Made by a program: the position numbers and the translations under genes. 64,000 nucleotides of DNA from Tenrec ecaudatus (Eukaryota > Chordata > Mammalia > Afrosoricida > Tenrecidae), in assembly GCF_050624435.1 (NCBI RefSeq), contig NC_134539.1:122557525-122621524 (forward strand), read 5' to 3'. The notes below the pieces were generated by a model. The model was not told the origin of the DNA. It ran no database searches and worked only from the letters and a program-made list of their open reading frames with translations. This document shows, piece after piece, positions 11,479-24,300 of this stretch; the first letter of the stretch is position 1; each line of letters begins with the position of its first letter.

Positions 11479-12150
11479 GCTCATTTTCAGTGTTATAAAA
11501 AAATGTCCTTTGCGTTATTAAAAATAATACACAGAGATCTAGTCTGATGTTTCAACTGGTCTTCTAGTTTTTCCAAGCTCCATCTCTCTTCCTGCCCTAC
11601 TGGAGCTAAATGCAAAGTGTTCCTGTAGTTACCAGACCAAAAAGAAGGCTGGTGAAGGAAAAATTGTTATTTGAGAGATGGAAACTTACTGGTAATTAAA
11701 CACAGTATTGCTGAGGGAAAGTATGTGATCGAGGTGTCGATGCAGTGTGAACAGTGCTTTACCAATACCTTCGATCAGCATTTATTAGTTTACTTTTTAA
11801 ATGCATGCTGAAAAAAATATTGGATGTGAAACAGATTGAGGAAGATGTGTCTGAGTGTATCTGGATGTGATAAATCCCAAGATAATAAAGAAAAAGAGCG
11901 CTTCCTTTAATCGCTGGTGAATAGCATAGCTCTTTCACCTACATATATGTATATATAAATACTTGGCACATATATATACATAGCATGTATATATGGCATT
12001 TAAAAATATTTTATTGAAGTGTAAGGTACCTGCAGAGCATTTCGTTTGCATTTTGTTTTTCTCACTTGTTCTTTTGGCATTGCAGCATCTCCAAGCTTAT
12101 ATTTTTCTCTTGCAGGTTGCTTATTTCTTGGTGGGACTTTGTGGCTCAGC

Positions 12151-12322
12151 ATGTCAATACTAACAGTGCAACTGGGTCAGTGCGGCAATCAGATTGGTTT
12201 CGAAGTGTTTGATGCTTTATTTAGTGATTCATACTGTTCACAGGGTCTCTGCTCTAAGAAAGAGAATGAGGCATATCAAGCATCTTGCAAAGAAAGATTC
12301 TTCAGTGAGGAGAGAAATGGAG
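12151..12322 (+). CDS. TUBD1: TUBD1 coding exon 1 (residues 1-57 plus 1 nt)
   Basis: ATG at 12151 begins [20 protein letters not shown], the N-terminal beta strand and T1 nucleotide-binding loop of tubulins (GQCGNQ). The exon itself probably starts at 12116, after a pyrimidine-rich TTTTTCTCTTGCAG acceptor, leaving 35 nt of 5' UTR in it. The donor GG-AG|GTATGT ends the exon at 12322 in phase 1. An upstream in-frame Met at 12046 exists, but it lies upstream of the acceptor and is intronic. Confidence 0.96.
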
Positions 12323-15300
12323 GTATGTGTTCTCTCTAAGTTATTGGTTTACTACAGGTGGCCAACCTCATTAAGGCCCCGCCCTTCACTTGGTGTTTGA
12401 ACCCATCTCTCCCCACCTTTCTAGGGACCTAACTTTGCTCTCTCCCATTTGTTCTCTCCCTAACATGCGCTTTCTCACCCATGGCATCTTTCCTTCAGCA
12501 CATGTGCATGATCATCTCTCAACCATCTAAAACAGAACAAAACCAACACAATTTTTATCTCTGGATTAAAATGTTCTTCTTAACTTCTTGCCTTCTCATC
12601 CAAGTGATTCCATCTGAATCGTCTTCCATCCTCACTTGTGTAGTTCTCTCTGGGCAGTTTCACTCACTCTTAACACTTACTAACTCTGAACTCTGAACTC
12701 TCCAGTGTGGGTCTCTTGCAACCTGTGGGTCGATAAGTAGACATCATTACATGTGTTTCCCAGATACCTCAAACCATGGCTTAGCACCAATTCTTCCCAG
12801 TTCAGTCACGGCTGATGAAGCGAAACACACATTCAGGTTGGTGTGCTCTGTCACCATCTGTGTGGTTCTAATGCTTCTGACCAATAAAATTGCTGGCAAT
12901 GCAAAATGCATGCTGCCTTTGCCTTCTAAAAGGGGGATGACGTTTCTTAAAGTAAGTTCACTTGCAATTTTTCCATTCTGGTTACCATTCCAGTTCACTT
13001 ACATTTTACAAATTTGAGTCTACCCCTGTTTTGCTTCATTGTACAATGTTGCTGTAACTAAGTTGCAAATTAAATGCTAGGCGGTTTACAATGCTAGATT
13101 CATAACAATGAACCATCTGCAGATCCCTGCTTCTGCCCGCCTTGATATCGAATGATAGCTGGATATGTTTCTTTGGTTGTTTGTAGAAGTTTATGCTGTT
13201 AACCCAAATAACACATGAAACATTTTCCTTTTGATTTTTTACCCCTGCCTAGATCTAGTTGCCCGGGCAGTCCTTGTTGACATGGAACCTAAAGTTATCA
13301 GTCAGACACTTTCGAAGGCTTCCCAGGCTGGCCGATGGAAATATAGTCAGCATGCTTGCTTCTGTCAAAAACAAGGTTCAGGAAACAACTGGGCATATGG
13401 GTAAGGAGCATTCCACATGCTTTGCAATTTAGTTTCAGCTACATTGTTGATTAATAGTGCAGTTACAATTATATGGTTGATACACCTAACACAATCGTGA
13501 AATTTCTACTTTAAAATTTTACTGTTTGAATTCCCTCAAAAGAAGGGATCAGGTATCAGGCATCAAAGAACAAAAAAATCATATCATTGTGAATGAGGGA
13601 GAGTGCAGAGTAGGGACCTAAAGCCCATCTGTAGGCAACCGAACATCCCCTTACGGAAGGGTCTTGAGGAGGAGACAAGCTAGTCATGGTGCAGTGTAGC
13701 AATGATGAAACATACAACTTTCCTCTAGTTCCTAAATGTTTCCTCCCCACCCCCACCCCCACTATCATGATCCCAATTCTCCCTTACAAATCTGGCTAGA
13801 CCAGAGGATGTGCACTAGTACAAATAGGAACTGGAAACACATACAAGGAATCCAGGATGGATGATCCCTTAAGGACCAGTGGTGAGAGTGGGTGATACTA
13901 GGAGGGTGAAGGGAAGGTGGGGTGCAAAGGGGGAACTGATTACTGGGGTCTACATATAACCTCCTCCCTGGGGGATGGATAGCAGAAAAGTAGGTGAAGG
14001 AAGACATCGGACAGTGTAAGATATGACAAAATAGTAATTTATAAATTATCAAGGGTTTATGAGGGAGGGGGGAAAAGGAGCTGATGCAGGGGTTTAGGAG
14101 AAGAGCAAATTTTTTTAGAATGATGAGGGCAACAAATGTACAAATGTGCTTGACACAATTGATGTATGTATGGATTGTGATGAGAGTGGTATGAGTCCCT
14201 AATAAAACGATTTATAAAAAAAGAAGGAGGAGTCCACCTTCTTCACTGTCACTCCACCGACTAATTATCTTTATCTGGCAAGTGGTCTGGGTTCTTGGGT
14301 GGAAATACTCCCCAAGGCAGTTGTTCTGAAACTCTGTTGCACGGAAAATTTCCCTGGGAATCTTAGGGAAACCCCAATACCTAGGACGCAGGCCAATAGA
14401 TTTCAATGTACTGGGGTTGGATTGAAGTCCAGATGTTGGGATTTTTTTAAAGGTCTCTAGATGATTTTAAGGTGCAGCACAGTTTGAGACCCACTGCCAT
14501 AGGACCGTGCTTATCAGGATCACATTGTAACCCAAACTTGCACAACTACCTGGTCATGGAAGGTTCCAGCTAAAATGTCCTGTTTGAATTCTCCTTCCTT
14601 GACTCTGTCAGTGCATAAGGCACAGAGCCTGATGAAACCCAGGACGTCCCACACCAGAGTTTTACACCGTCTTCACTGTCATACCACAACCACCCCACAA
14701 AAGAGCATTCCCCTCCACCTAGGAAATGCACTCTTGCAGCAGTTCGACTTGCCTGCTAAACATATTTGTGTGTGTGTTTTAATTCTGCCATTCAGGAACC
14801 CTTGACCTTTCATAAGCATTTGTTCACTCACAGCTTTGAAACACCCTCCCTTGTCTTTCTGCATTGCAGCTCTCTGGTTAATCTCAGAAGTGTTTAAAAG
14901 TATTTTTGTATATGTATGGATTGTGATAAGTTGGACAAGCCAATAAAATGATTTAATAATAATAATAAAAATAAATAAAATAGGTGTTGGAGTCCTAAAA
15001 ACAAAAAAGAAGTGTTTATATGTATCTCTTCTTGTGCATTGCCTAGGTACTCTGTACATGGACCCAGACATGCAGAATCTATAATGAATCTAATTCAAAA
15101 AGAAGTAGAGAAGTGTGATTCTTTGAGTGGTTTTTCCATCATAATGAGTATGGCTGGGGGCACAGGATCGGGCCTGGGAACTTTCATTACCCAGAAGTTA
15201 CAAGATCAGTTCCCAAACTCCTTGAAAATGAATCAGGTCGTGTGGCCTTATGGAACTGGTGAGGTATGAACTCATTACTTGACATATTTATTTTTTGCAT

Positions 15301-18300
15301 TCTTTCGAATAGAAATAAATGTGGATGGGAAATTGATTCTCATCTTGTCTCTGGAAATGTTAAGTTACAGCTTCAGGAGTGATGATAAAACTTGGCCCTT
15401 TCACAGGTATAGTTCAGTTGACGTTGAGTACACTTTCCTAAAGCAACCAAGATGTCCTTGTTTTTAAAATTTCCAAAGAAGACAATTGTGTGTCTTTTCT
15501 GAGGACCCCACTCCAGGGCTAGTCCCTCTGCCTACAGTATGTAAAGCAGGGACCCTGTTGTCACATTGGGGTACACGGAGCCTCTGCCAGGCTTCAAATA
15601 CTTTTTCTTTCTTTCCATGGAGAAAAAGTTTGTGTAGAGAATCAATAGGAAACATGATAGGAAGGAAACGGTAGGAAATGGGATAGGAAGGAAAATCGCA
15701 CCTGTTTCCCTCAAGTCATTTCCAGCTCATAGCTACCCTGTTTTTCTTTTAAATTTTAAGTTTTATTGATAATTAAATGGTTCACATGCCATACAATTCA
15801 GTACTTTCAACATTTTGAAAGGTTGTGCAATCCTCACCATAATCGGTTTTAGGACATTTCCTTCATTCTTATCTATATTATTATTATTAGCTTCCTATTC
15901 CCACACCTCACCCGTTAAGCTGACTGCCATGTCTTTCTCCCGTGGAGCTGCTGGTGGGATTCACCTTTTGGTTAGCAGCCTAGCACTTAACCACTGGGCC
16001 TTCAGGGCTCCTTGGAGGAAAGAAATGTGGCTTGCTTGCATTATATCATGAATCTTTCCAACTCTTAGAGACTGGTATAATTGTTATCCTCATCTTACCT
16101 GTCAGAATAAACTTGATAGCAATGAGCTACTTCGTTTTGTTTCTAACAAATGAGGAACCAGAGGCATGGAGAGGTTCGTTTTCTTGCCCAGAGTTACTTG
16201 CTAGAGAGTGATGGAGTCGGGATGAATTCAGGCAGGATGTTGCTAGAATGTGCGCTCTTAGCCGCTGTTCACGCCTGCCTTGTTGATTGCTGGCTTTTAT
16301 CTCTCCAGGTTATTGTCCAGAACTACAATTCCATTTTGACTCTTTCTCGCTTGTACCGATCTTCAGATGCCCTCCTTGTCCACGAGAACGATGCTATCCA
16401 CAAGATCTGTGAGAAACGGATGAATATCAGACAGATCTCTTTTAGCGATATAAATCAAGTTCTCGCACATCAGCTGGGAAGTATGTTCCAGCCAACTTAC
16501 TCTGCTGAGGGCTCATTTCACTATAGAAGAAACCCATTGGGTAAGTAAGTGTCCCCTTAGGCTCCTCTGTATTATTTGTGAGACAGTCTCCTCTTCCAAA
16601 GGCCTGTGGGTTTATTCTATGTACATTTTTAATGGGCCATCTGTCACTTTTATTGCTGAGTTGTAAGAATTTGTCATATATTCCGAATTTTCATGAGTTG
16701 CCACTGGGTTGATTCCAACTCAAAGCACCATGCTTTGTGTCAGTCTGTGGCTGACTTTTCAGAGATGGACTCTCCAGCCTTTCTTCTGAGACAGCTCGGT
16801 GTGGACTCGGGCATCCAACGTTTTCACTGGCAGCCATTGTGTGAGCTCTTTGTGCCATGCAGGGACTCTCTATTCTGGATGCCAGGCCCTTACTAGGTTT
16901 ATGATCTGCCAAAAAAAAAAAGGGGGGGGGGGGAAGGAACAGAAGCTCTCAATCTATGGGTTGTCTTTTCACCTTCTGGAGTATGTGCCTTCTTCTCTTG
17001 TGCCTCATTACCTGGCTTTCTCGCTCCTTATTCAGCACGATTTTCAGTCTCCAAATCTAGAGGGTTTCTCTTCACCTCAACATCTGACAGCATGTTCTTT
17101 CTTTCTTTCTAACATGTTATTGGGAGCGCTTACAGATTTATTACAATCCATAGTTTCATTAGATCAGGCACAGTTGTATAATCATGCCATCATCATTTAC
17201 AATCCATTTACTTTTTCTTGAATTCCTTAATATCAGCTCTCCTTTATCCCCTCCCTCCCCCACCCTACCTCTCCCCAGCCCTTAATACATGATATATTAC
17301 TACTGGTGTGTGGAGTGTTTTTTGCCATAACCTACACCATCCAACAATCCATTTACCTAGAATTCTGATGTCCGTTCCTTATCATTGACATTTTCCTCCT
17401 TCTGCATACTTCTGCAGCTTGTCAGCATCAGGACCTCACGATCCCTAATCTGTTCTATAGGAGCCCTGGTGGTATAGTGGTTACACACTGGGCTGCTAAC
17501 CACAAGATCAGCAGTTCGAAACCACAGGAGAAAGACAAGGCTTTTGATTCCAGTAGTTACCGTCTCAGAAACCCACAGTCAGCTCTACTCTGTCCTGAAG
17601 GGCCACTCTAAGTCAGGGTCCACTCTGGGCAGAGTTTTGTTTAGTCTCTTCTTTCTTCAATTGCTCTCTCATTTTTTAATCACTGTAACTTTATTCCATA
17701 TTTGATCAATTTCAAACTGAAGAAGTTTGTAGAATTCCTCTATTTCTTCATTACTAGCTTTAGTTGTTGGAGCTCTCTCATATTTTCTGACCATTTTTGC
17801 TTCCCTCTGCTCTTCAGACACACATTAATTTCCTACCATTCTTTCTTCAGCCCTAATTTATTAAGTGGTGTCTTGTCCATTCAGATAATCTAAGTACAAA
17901 TGACTACAATCTTTAAAGCAATTCTAATCTCTTTCCCAGAGAGCTATCTCTTAAAATACCAGGGTGGTGTTAAAGGTCAGCTGGTAACCTGAAGGGTGGT
18001 GCCTTGAACCGCCCAAACCAAAATCAAACCTACTAACTCATGGTAATCCCATGCAGGGTTCCAAGACTGAAAACCTTTAAGGTAGCAGACAGCCTCATCT
18101 TTCTCCTGAGGAAATGTTAGTACATTGCTGATGGGTTTGGAACCACCAATTTTGCTGTTGGCAGCCCATTGGTAATTCTACAGCACCACCAACCAGGCCC
18201 AGCAATTCACTTCCTTAAAGATCATAGCAAACTATACTATGGAGCCAGCATGGGCTCTACAAATGAACACATACTTTATTATTATTATTATTAAAGAGCA

Positions 18301-21300
18301 CCTCAACCACATGGGCGTCTCCTAGTGGTCTCCTTTTGCTTCGAATTAGGATGCTTTTGTCTTTCATCTTTTTCTTTTGGGGGATTTTCTCCCCTTCACC
18401 CATCTCCCAAACCAGCTCCTCTCTCAGTTCCCTCAGATTTCTCACACTGCCTTCCTTCCGCATCGATACGCTCCTCCAACTCACCAGGGCTCTCTGACAT
18501 CAGTCTGGCTTTTGCCTCCTGGTTCCCCATCTTCCCAGCACTGGCTCAGGGCCTCAGTATTTCTCGGCTAATACAGCAGTGGCTATTAGTTGAGCCGGTT
18601 CTAACTGACCCGGAGTGACCCAGTGTGTTTCCAAGGTTGCGATCTTTCAGAAGTAGATCCCCAGGCCTGGCTCCCCAGGTGCCACTGGGTGAGTTCGAAC
18701 TGTCAACCTTCAGTACACGTGTCCTCCCCAGGGATCCCTAACATAGCCATACACTCCAGGGCTACAAAGCAAAGAAGAGGGTTTTTCTCCATGTTGCCTG
18801 CCTCATCTCCTTGTACTCTGGCTGCAAATGAGCTTCCCCAAAGCACAATTCTGATCCTCATGCCTCGTAGTTCAGGGCTCATGGCAGCTTGGTCAGGACT
18901 CCTTAGGCTGGCATTCCTTGGCCTCTTCACAGTGTCCCAGCCCTGACCTTGTAGCTTCATCTCCTTTAGCTGTATTCCTCTCCCTCTCCTTTCATCCTAC
19001 ATCAACTAATTGCCATCCTTCAACCAGTAGTACTTTCTGACCCTGGTCCCTGCCCTTAGGAGCTGCTCCCACCCTTCCTTGGTACTTCCGGTGCATTCTT
19101 TTTTTATTTTATTTTTTTATTTTTTAATTTTAACAATTTATTAGGGGCTCATACAATTCTTATCACAGTTCATACATATACATACATCAATTGTATAAAG
19201 CACATCTGTACAGTCTTTGCCCTAATCATTTTTTTCTCCTCTTTTCTTTTTTTACATTTTATTAGGGACCGGTGCATTCTTACTTAACTTTACTTTCAGG
19301 GCCCAAGTCAAATGATAATTCTCCGTGAAACCCTCTTGTGTGGATAGTAAGATGAAACTGTTTTTCCCTCTGAAGGTCCTATGGCATTTTGTTTCTCTTC
19401 TGTGTTCTTAATAGGTTTGGTTTGGTTTGTTTTTTGCTGCCCTCCCCACCCCCACTCCCGCCCCAAGCATGTTTGTTTCCCTTTACAAGTAGTACACACC
19501 TGTTTACTTAAGAAAAGCCCAAGGAGCCGCTGGCCTTTTGGCTACAATCAAGGGACGAGGTACAAAAGTGTGCAGTCAGAGAACAGGCATTCCCCAGATT
19601 ACCAACAAGATTACCGATGGCAAGTAAATGTCCTTCCCAAATCTGTCCTTACCTAGAGCTTGCACGTAAATGCCCACAGCTAGGTTAAGTTCTTGTCTAA
19701 CAATGGTTAGTCCAAGGTTTGTTTTAACATGCAGTCCACGTAGAGCAAACAAGTAAACAAGTCTGTGTTGGAGGACGTGGAGCCAGGACGCGTCTTCGGA
19801 GCAAGGATGTCAGTGAGACTTCATCTCGCATACTTCGGACATGATATCAGGGGAGACCAGTCCCTGGGAAGGGACATCATCATGCTTCATAGAGTCCTCT
19901 AAAAGGAAGGAAGAAGGCCCTCGTCCAGTCACTGAGCTGCCGCCAAGGGCTCAGCAGCTTCCCCCTCGAGCCCCCTCGCTTCCCGACACTCCATCCCCCC
20001 TGCCCGTCATCTCCAGCTGCCGCAGAACCTTCACTCTTTCCAGCCCTTTGCTGATGCCAGTCAGGGTGGTGACCCGCTGGACAGGGGATTAGATCCAGAT
20101 AAGAATTCAACAGCGCAACGGCAGGAAGACCCTTTCCACTGTCCAAGGGATCGCTGATGACTATGACAAACAGAAGCTAGAGAAGGCCTTTCCCTAGCAA
20201 TTTGCCTGCAATGGTTTGTGATTGAGCATCCAGAATATGGAGAAGGGATTCAGCTCCAGGGTGACCAGCGCAGGAACATAGGCCAGTGCCTTGTAGAGAT
20301 TGGACGGGCGAAGGATTGGAAGGGTGAAGGTCATGGGTTTAAGTGCTTGTGGCTCACGGAAGCGGAAGTGAAGATTCCTTGCAGTGAGTAGTAAAATTCC
20401 CTCTGTCCTTGTCACAAGTTTAAAACCTCACAGGTTGTATGATGGAACTCCTTCAAAAAATAAACTGAAAAGAGATAGAACTGATAGATCGATAGATAGA
20501 TCGATCGATAGATAGATAGATAGATCAGTAAAAGGAAGAAGGCCATCAAGGAGCTGATGACGCTGGCTGCCCGCATGGGCTCCCACAGAACAGTTGGAGG
20601 ATGGGACAGGATCAGGCAGTGCTCTCCCTGTCACAGGGCCACTATGAGGTAGAGGCAATTCCACGGCACCAAACAACAGCGAAATTTAAAATGCACCTTT
20701 CTATACTTGATCTTAGCCAAAAGGCCAAGAAGCTGTGTCTTTCTATACATAACGAAATGAAAAAAAGAAACACTTGTAGACACACGGAAACTTCTCTAAC
20801 GTAAAATACAGTAATAATCATGTTTTGGTGCACTTTCATAAAACGGCGCCTGTTACTACGAGCCATTGTGTGCACCTTGAGTTTTTAATATAATAAGCTT
20901 TCGAGGGGTGGGTTTGTAACTGTGGGTTGTGCTAAAGTCAGATGCTCTGTTCATAGACCTTTCCCCTTCTTCCACGTGTTTCCACCTGCCAGGTGGATGG
21001 TTTATGAATCTCTCGTTGACAGCTCCCTTGGAGACCTGCGTCTTCTTAATTTCTATGCCCCCACCCCCACAGGCCTTAACACATTGGGTGCACACCTTCT
21101 TACTGATTCACCAAGCATTTGACTTCCTGCTGTGTACCAGGCACTGTGTTAGATGTCAGGGGGTACAGTAGTGAGCCAGCATAGACAGGGGCCCACTGTG
21201 AAAGTAAGGCATCAATCAAACAATCACACCAAGAATACATCTTTGCTGAGTTGAATGCTCTGAAGGAAAGGAGTTCAAGTCCAAGAGGATGAATCACAAA

Positions 21301-24300
21301 GGAAACTGACCTAGAATGAAGGTCCAGTGAAGACTGCCCTGAGGAAATGACCCTGGAGCCAGGAGCTGCTTCATGACTAGGAATTAAGTAAGAGAGAAGA
21401 ATGCAGCAAGCAGAGAGGACACTGTGCAAGGACCCTGTGGCGCAGGGGACTCTAACACAGCAAGAATTGAGAGGACTCTAGGGAGTGGTTTGGGTTGTGA
21501 CTGAAGTGAGGCTAGAGTGGTAGGCAAGGGCTGATTGCATAGGTCCCTGAGGCCCTTTTAACCCTGTTAACCCATGAACCAGGTGGCATGGTTATTAAGC
21601 CTCCCTTTGTCAATGAAAAGACTGGCTGTTGACACTCCAGCCACTCACTCTCCAGGTGACAGAAGAAGCCCTTTGCTTCCATAACAATTTACCCCTAGGA
21701 AACGCCTCTTGGGCAGTTCATTGCCACCTCTTTAAGTGCCCTGGAAGCTCATCTTATTTAAGGAGTGACTATCTGCTATGATTCTCTAAGTCAGCGGTTC
21801 TCAACCTTCCTAAAGCCACGACCCTTTAATACAGCTCCTCATGTAGTGGTGACCCCCAACCATAACATTATTTTCATTGCTACTTCATCACTGTCATTTT
21901 GCTACTGCTATGAATTGTCATGTAAATATCTGATATGCAGGATGTAGTTTCATTGTTACAAATTGAACATAATTAAAGTATAGTGATTCATCACAAAAAC
22001 AATGTGTAATTACATATGTGAAATATTTATTCTAATTACAAATAAATGAAATTTTGTCTTGAAGCATGGTGTAGCATGGGTAACAGTCTTTTTTTCTGAT
22101 TTAAAAAAAAATAATTTTCTTGGGGGCTCTTACAACTCTCGTTACAAACTATACATCAATTGTATCCGACATATTCGTACATGTATCCCATCGTTCTTTT
22201 CTAGACATTGACTTTCCATTGAGCCCTTGGGATCAGCTCCTCTTTTTTCCCTCCCTCCCTCCCCCTGGATAAAAGTCTTAATATAGCAACAGTAGACTAC
22301 ATTGCTACATTTTGTAACAGTTTGCGTAAGAAGCCAGTGAGAAGGTTGAGATAGCTTCTTTCTCACCAGATCAGCATATCTGCATGTGGGCTGGCCCGCC
22401 TGGAGCAGATAGAGGAGCAGTGTCTCTGTTCCTAAGACCATCGGAAATGTGTGTTTTTTGATGGTCTTAGATGACCCTTGTGAAAGGGTCCTTTGACCCC
22501 CGAAGGGGTTGTGACCCATAGGTTGAGGACCACTGCTCTAAGTGATGGGCTGGTAGATTGAAAAGGATAGGATTAGGACTCGCATGAGGTCAGAGTGATG
22601 GTAGCAGAGGTAGTTGAATAAGAAAGCTAGATGGGTGCCGGGATGCAACAAGTCTGGGACCATGCCTACATTGGTTTTCAGAAGTTATATGCTGCATGAG
22701 GTTGGTTTCTTTGCGCTACTGCTGCTGTAGGTGCCATCCAACATGCTCACACTCCTGGCAGCCTCACGCACAACCGACTGAAGTGCTGCCTTCCGGGTCC
22801 CCTCCATCCTCCAGCCCATTGGGGTAGCCACCATGTCACTGTATCTTGTGGAGGGTTTTCCTGTTTTTCTGCTGCCCATGTACTTGCCTAAGCGTCCTGC
22901 CCTTTTCCAGGGACTGGTCTCTCCTGGTAACAGGTCCAAAGTACTTGAGATGAAGCCCTTCTGTCCTCGCTTCTAAGGAGTATTTTGACTGTACTTCCCC
23001 CAAGACAGATTTGTTTGTTTGTTCTTCTGGAAGCCCATGGGACTTTGAGTGTCCTTTGCTAATACTGTAATTCAAATGCCTCAGTCCTTTTTCTCATCCC
23101 CAACAGGAGACTTAATGGAGAATCTAGTTCCCCACCCTGAATTCAAGATGCTGGGTGTGCGGAGCATTCCTCAAATGTCTGAGAACTCACTGGCGTACAG
23201 CACATTTACTTGGGCAGGCCTCCTCAAGCATTTGAGACAGATGCTCATTTCTAATGCAAACGTGGAAGAAGGTAAGGAGTGCTGTAAAAATATCCAACCA
23301 CAGGCTGGGAAAAATGCCTGTCTTGCAACTCAGTATAAACTGCCGTGGGCTGATTTAAATAGTGGTCCCTTCTTCTGGCCGGGGGGTGGCCCCTGCAGGC
23401 TCTGACCAGGGCCTCCCGAGAGGGCTTCTCAACCCCTGCACACTTTCATTCCCCAAAACGTTTCAGATGAGTGTTTGCTTTATTTTAAAATTTAAACAAA
23501 TTTATGGAACAATATAGTGTGCAAAATCAAATCATCACACTCATATTGTTACTATATGGAAACTGTATCATAATTGTATAGTATGAACTTATCACAAAGA
23601 AAAACAGCAGTGCCCTGGCTCCCACTGCCCGACTTTCCAGCTGAAACCACTTTGAATATTTTTATCTGTTTCTTCAGGACTTTGCCTTCGTATGTCAAAT
23701 ATCTTGTTTATACTATTATTTTGTTTCATTTTCCAGTTTTAGACACTACCCATTACCTTCCTAAAATGAAAAGTCAGGATTGAATCATTTTTATCCTTTA
23801 CACACACACACACACACAACACTCATAAACACACTCCCTCTATTCTCCCAATAGAGTTATATTTTTAGTTAAATCCATTTTCAGTGTTTATATTACTTTG
23901 ACTGTATAAATGTTATTCACTGTTGAGCCACTGTGTATACGTATGTTTTATTTCATGTATAATGATTTTTTCTTCCAAGAATATAAATTATATTGCTTTG
24001 GCCCATATGCTGTATATTTATGAACTACCATATATATATATATATTTGAATATAAGCCAAGTTTTTCAGCACATTTTAATGTAGGGTTTGTGGTAAAATT
24101 ATGTGCCTTGACTAATATTCGGGTCGGCTTATACTCAAGTATAAACGGTAATTTATCCTTGAAGTGTGCTATAAAAAAGAATCCTTTCTTCAAGCATTCG
24201 TATCTGTCAGGTAATGTGTTATTGCTGTCATCCATTTGGAGCCTTCTCCAGGCCCGGTAAACAACTGGTGCAGGCACCTTCCTTTGCCTCTTCACCTGGC

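Larger units (their letters stand above)
16541..23106 (+). other. TUBD1: TUBD1 intron after coding exon 4
   Basis: 6.6 kb. It contains AfroSINEs (16692-16900, 17459-17640, 18005-18205), a tail retroposon with TSD (19101-19268, minus), RTE pieces (about 19745-20690 plus; 22690-23047 minus), a GATA/GATC microsatellite (20484-20525), a U2 fragment (20701-20734), an L2 relic (about 21090-21300) and a SPIN element (21792-22535). Nothing was recognised in about 18210-19080. Confidence 0.8.

Noticed and set aside
12046-12150. Upstream in-frame Met extending the TUBD1 first exon
   Set aside because: It lies upstream of a strong TTTCTCTTGCAG acceptor (12115), and the encoded stretch is unlike any tubulin. 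The [14 protein letters not shown] start is the family start.
17459-17530. tRNA-like A and B boxes
   Set aside because: They belong to the AfroSINE head. No cloverleaf or anticodon arm of a working tRNA is present.
19880-20146. 88-codon minus-strand frame
   Set aside because: It is antisense to a plus-strand RTE relic.
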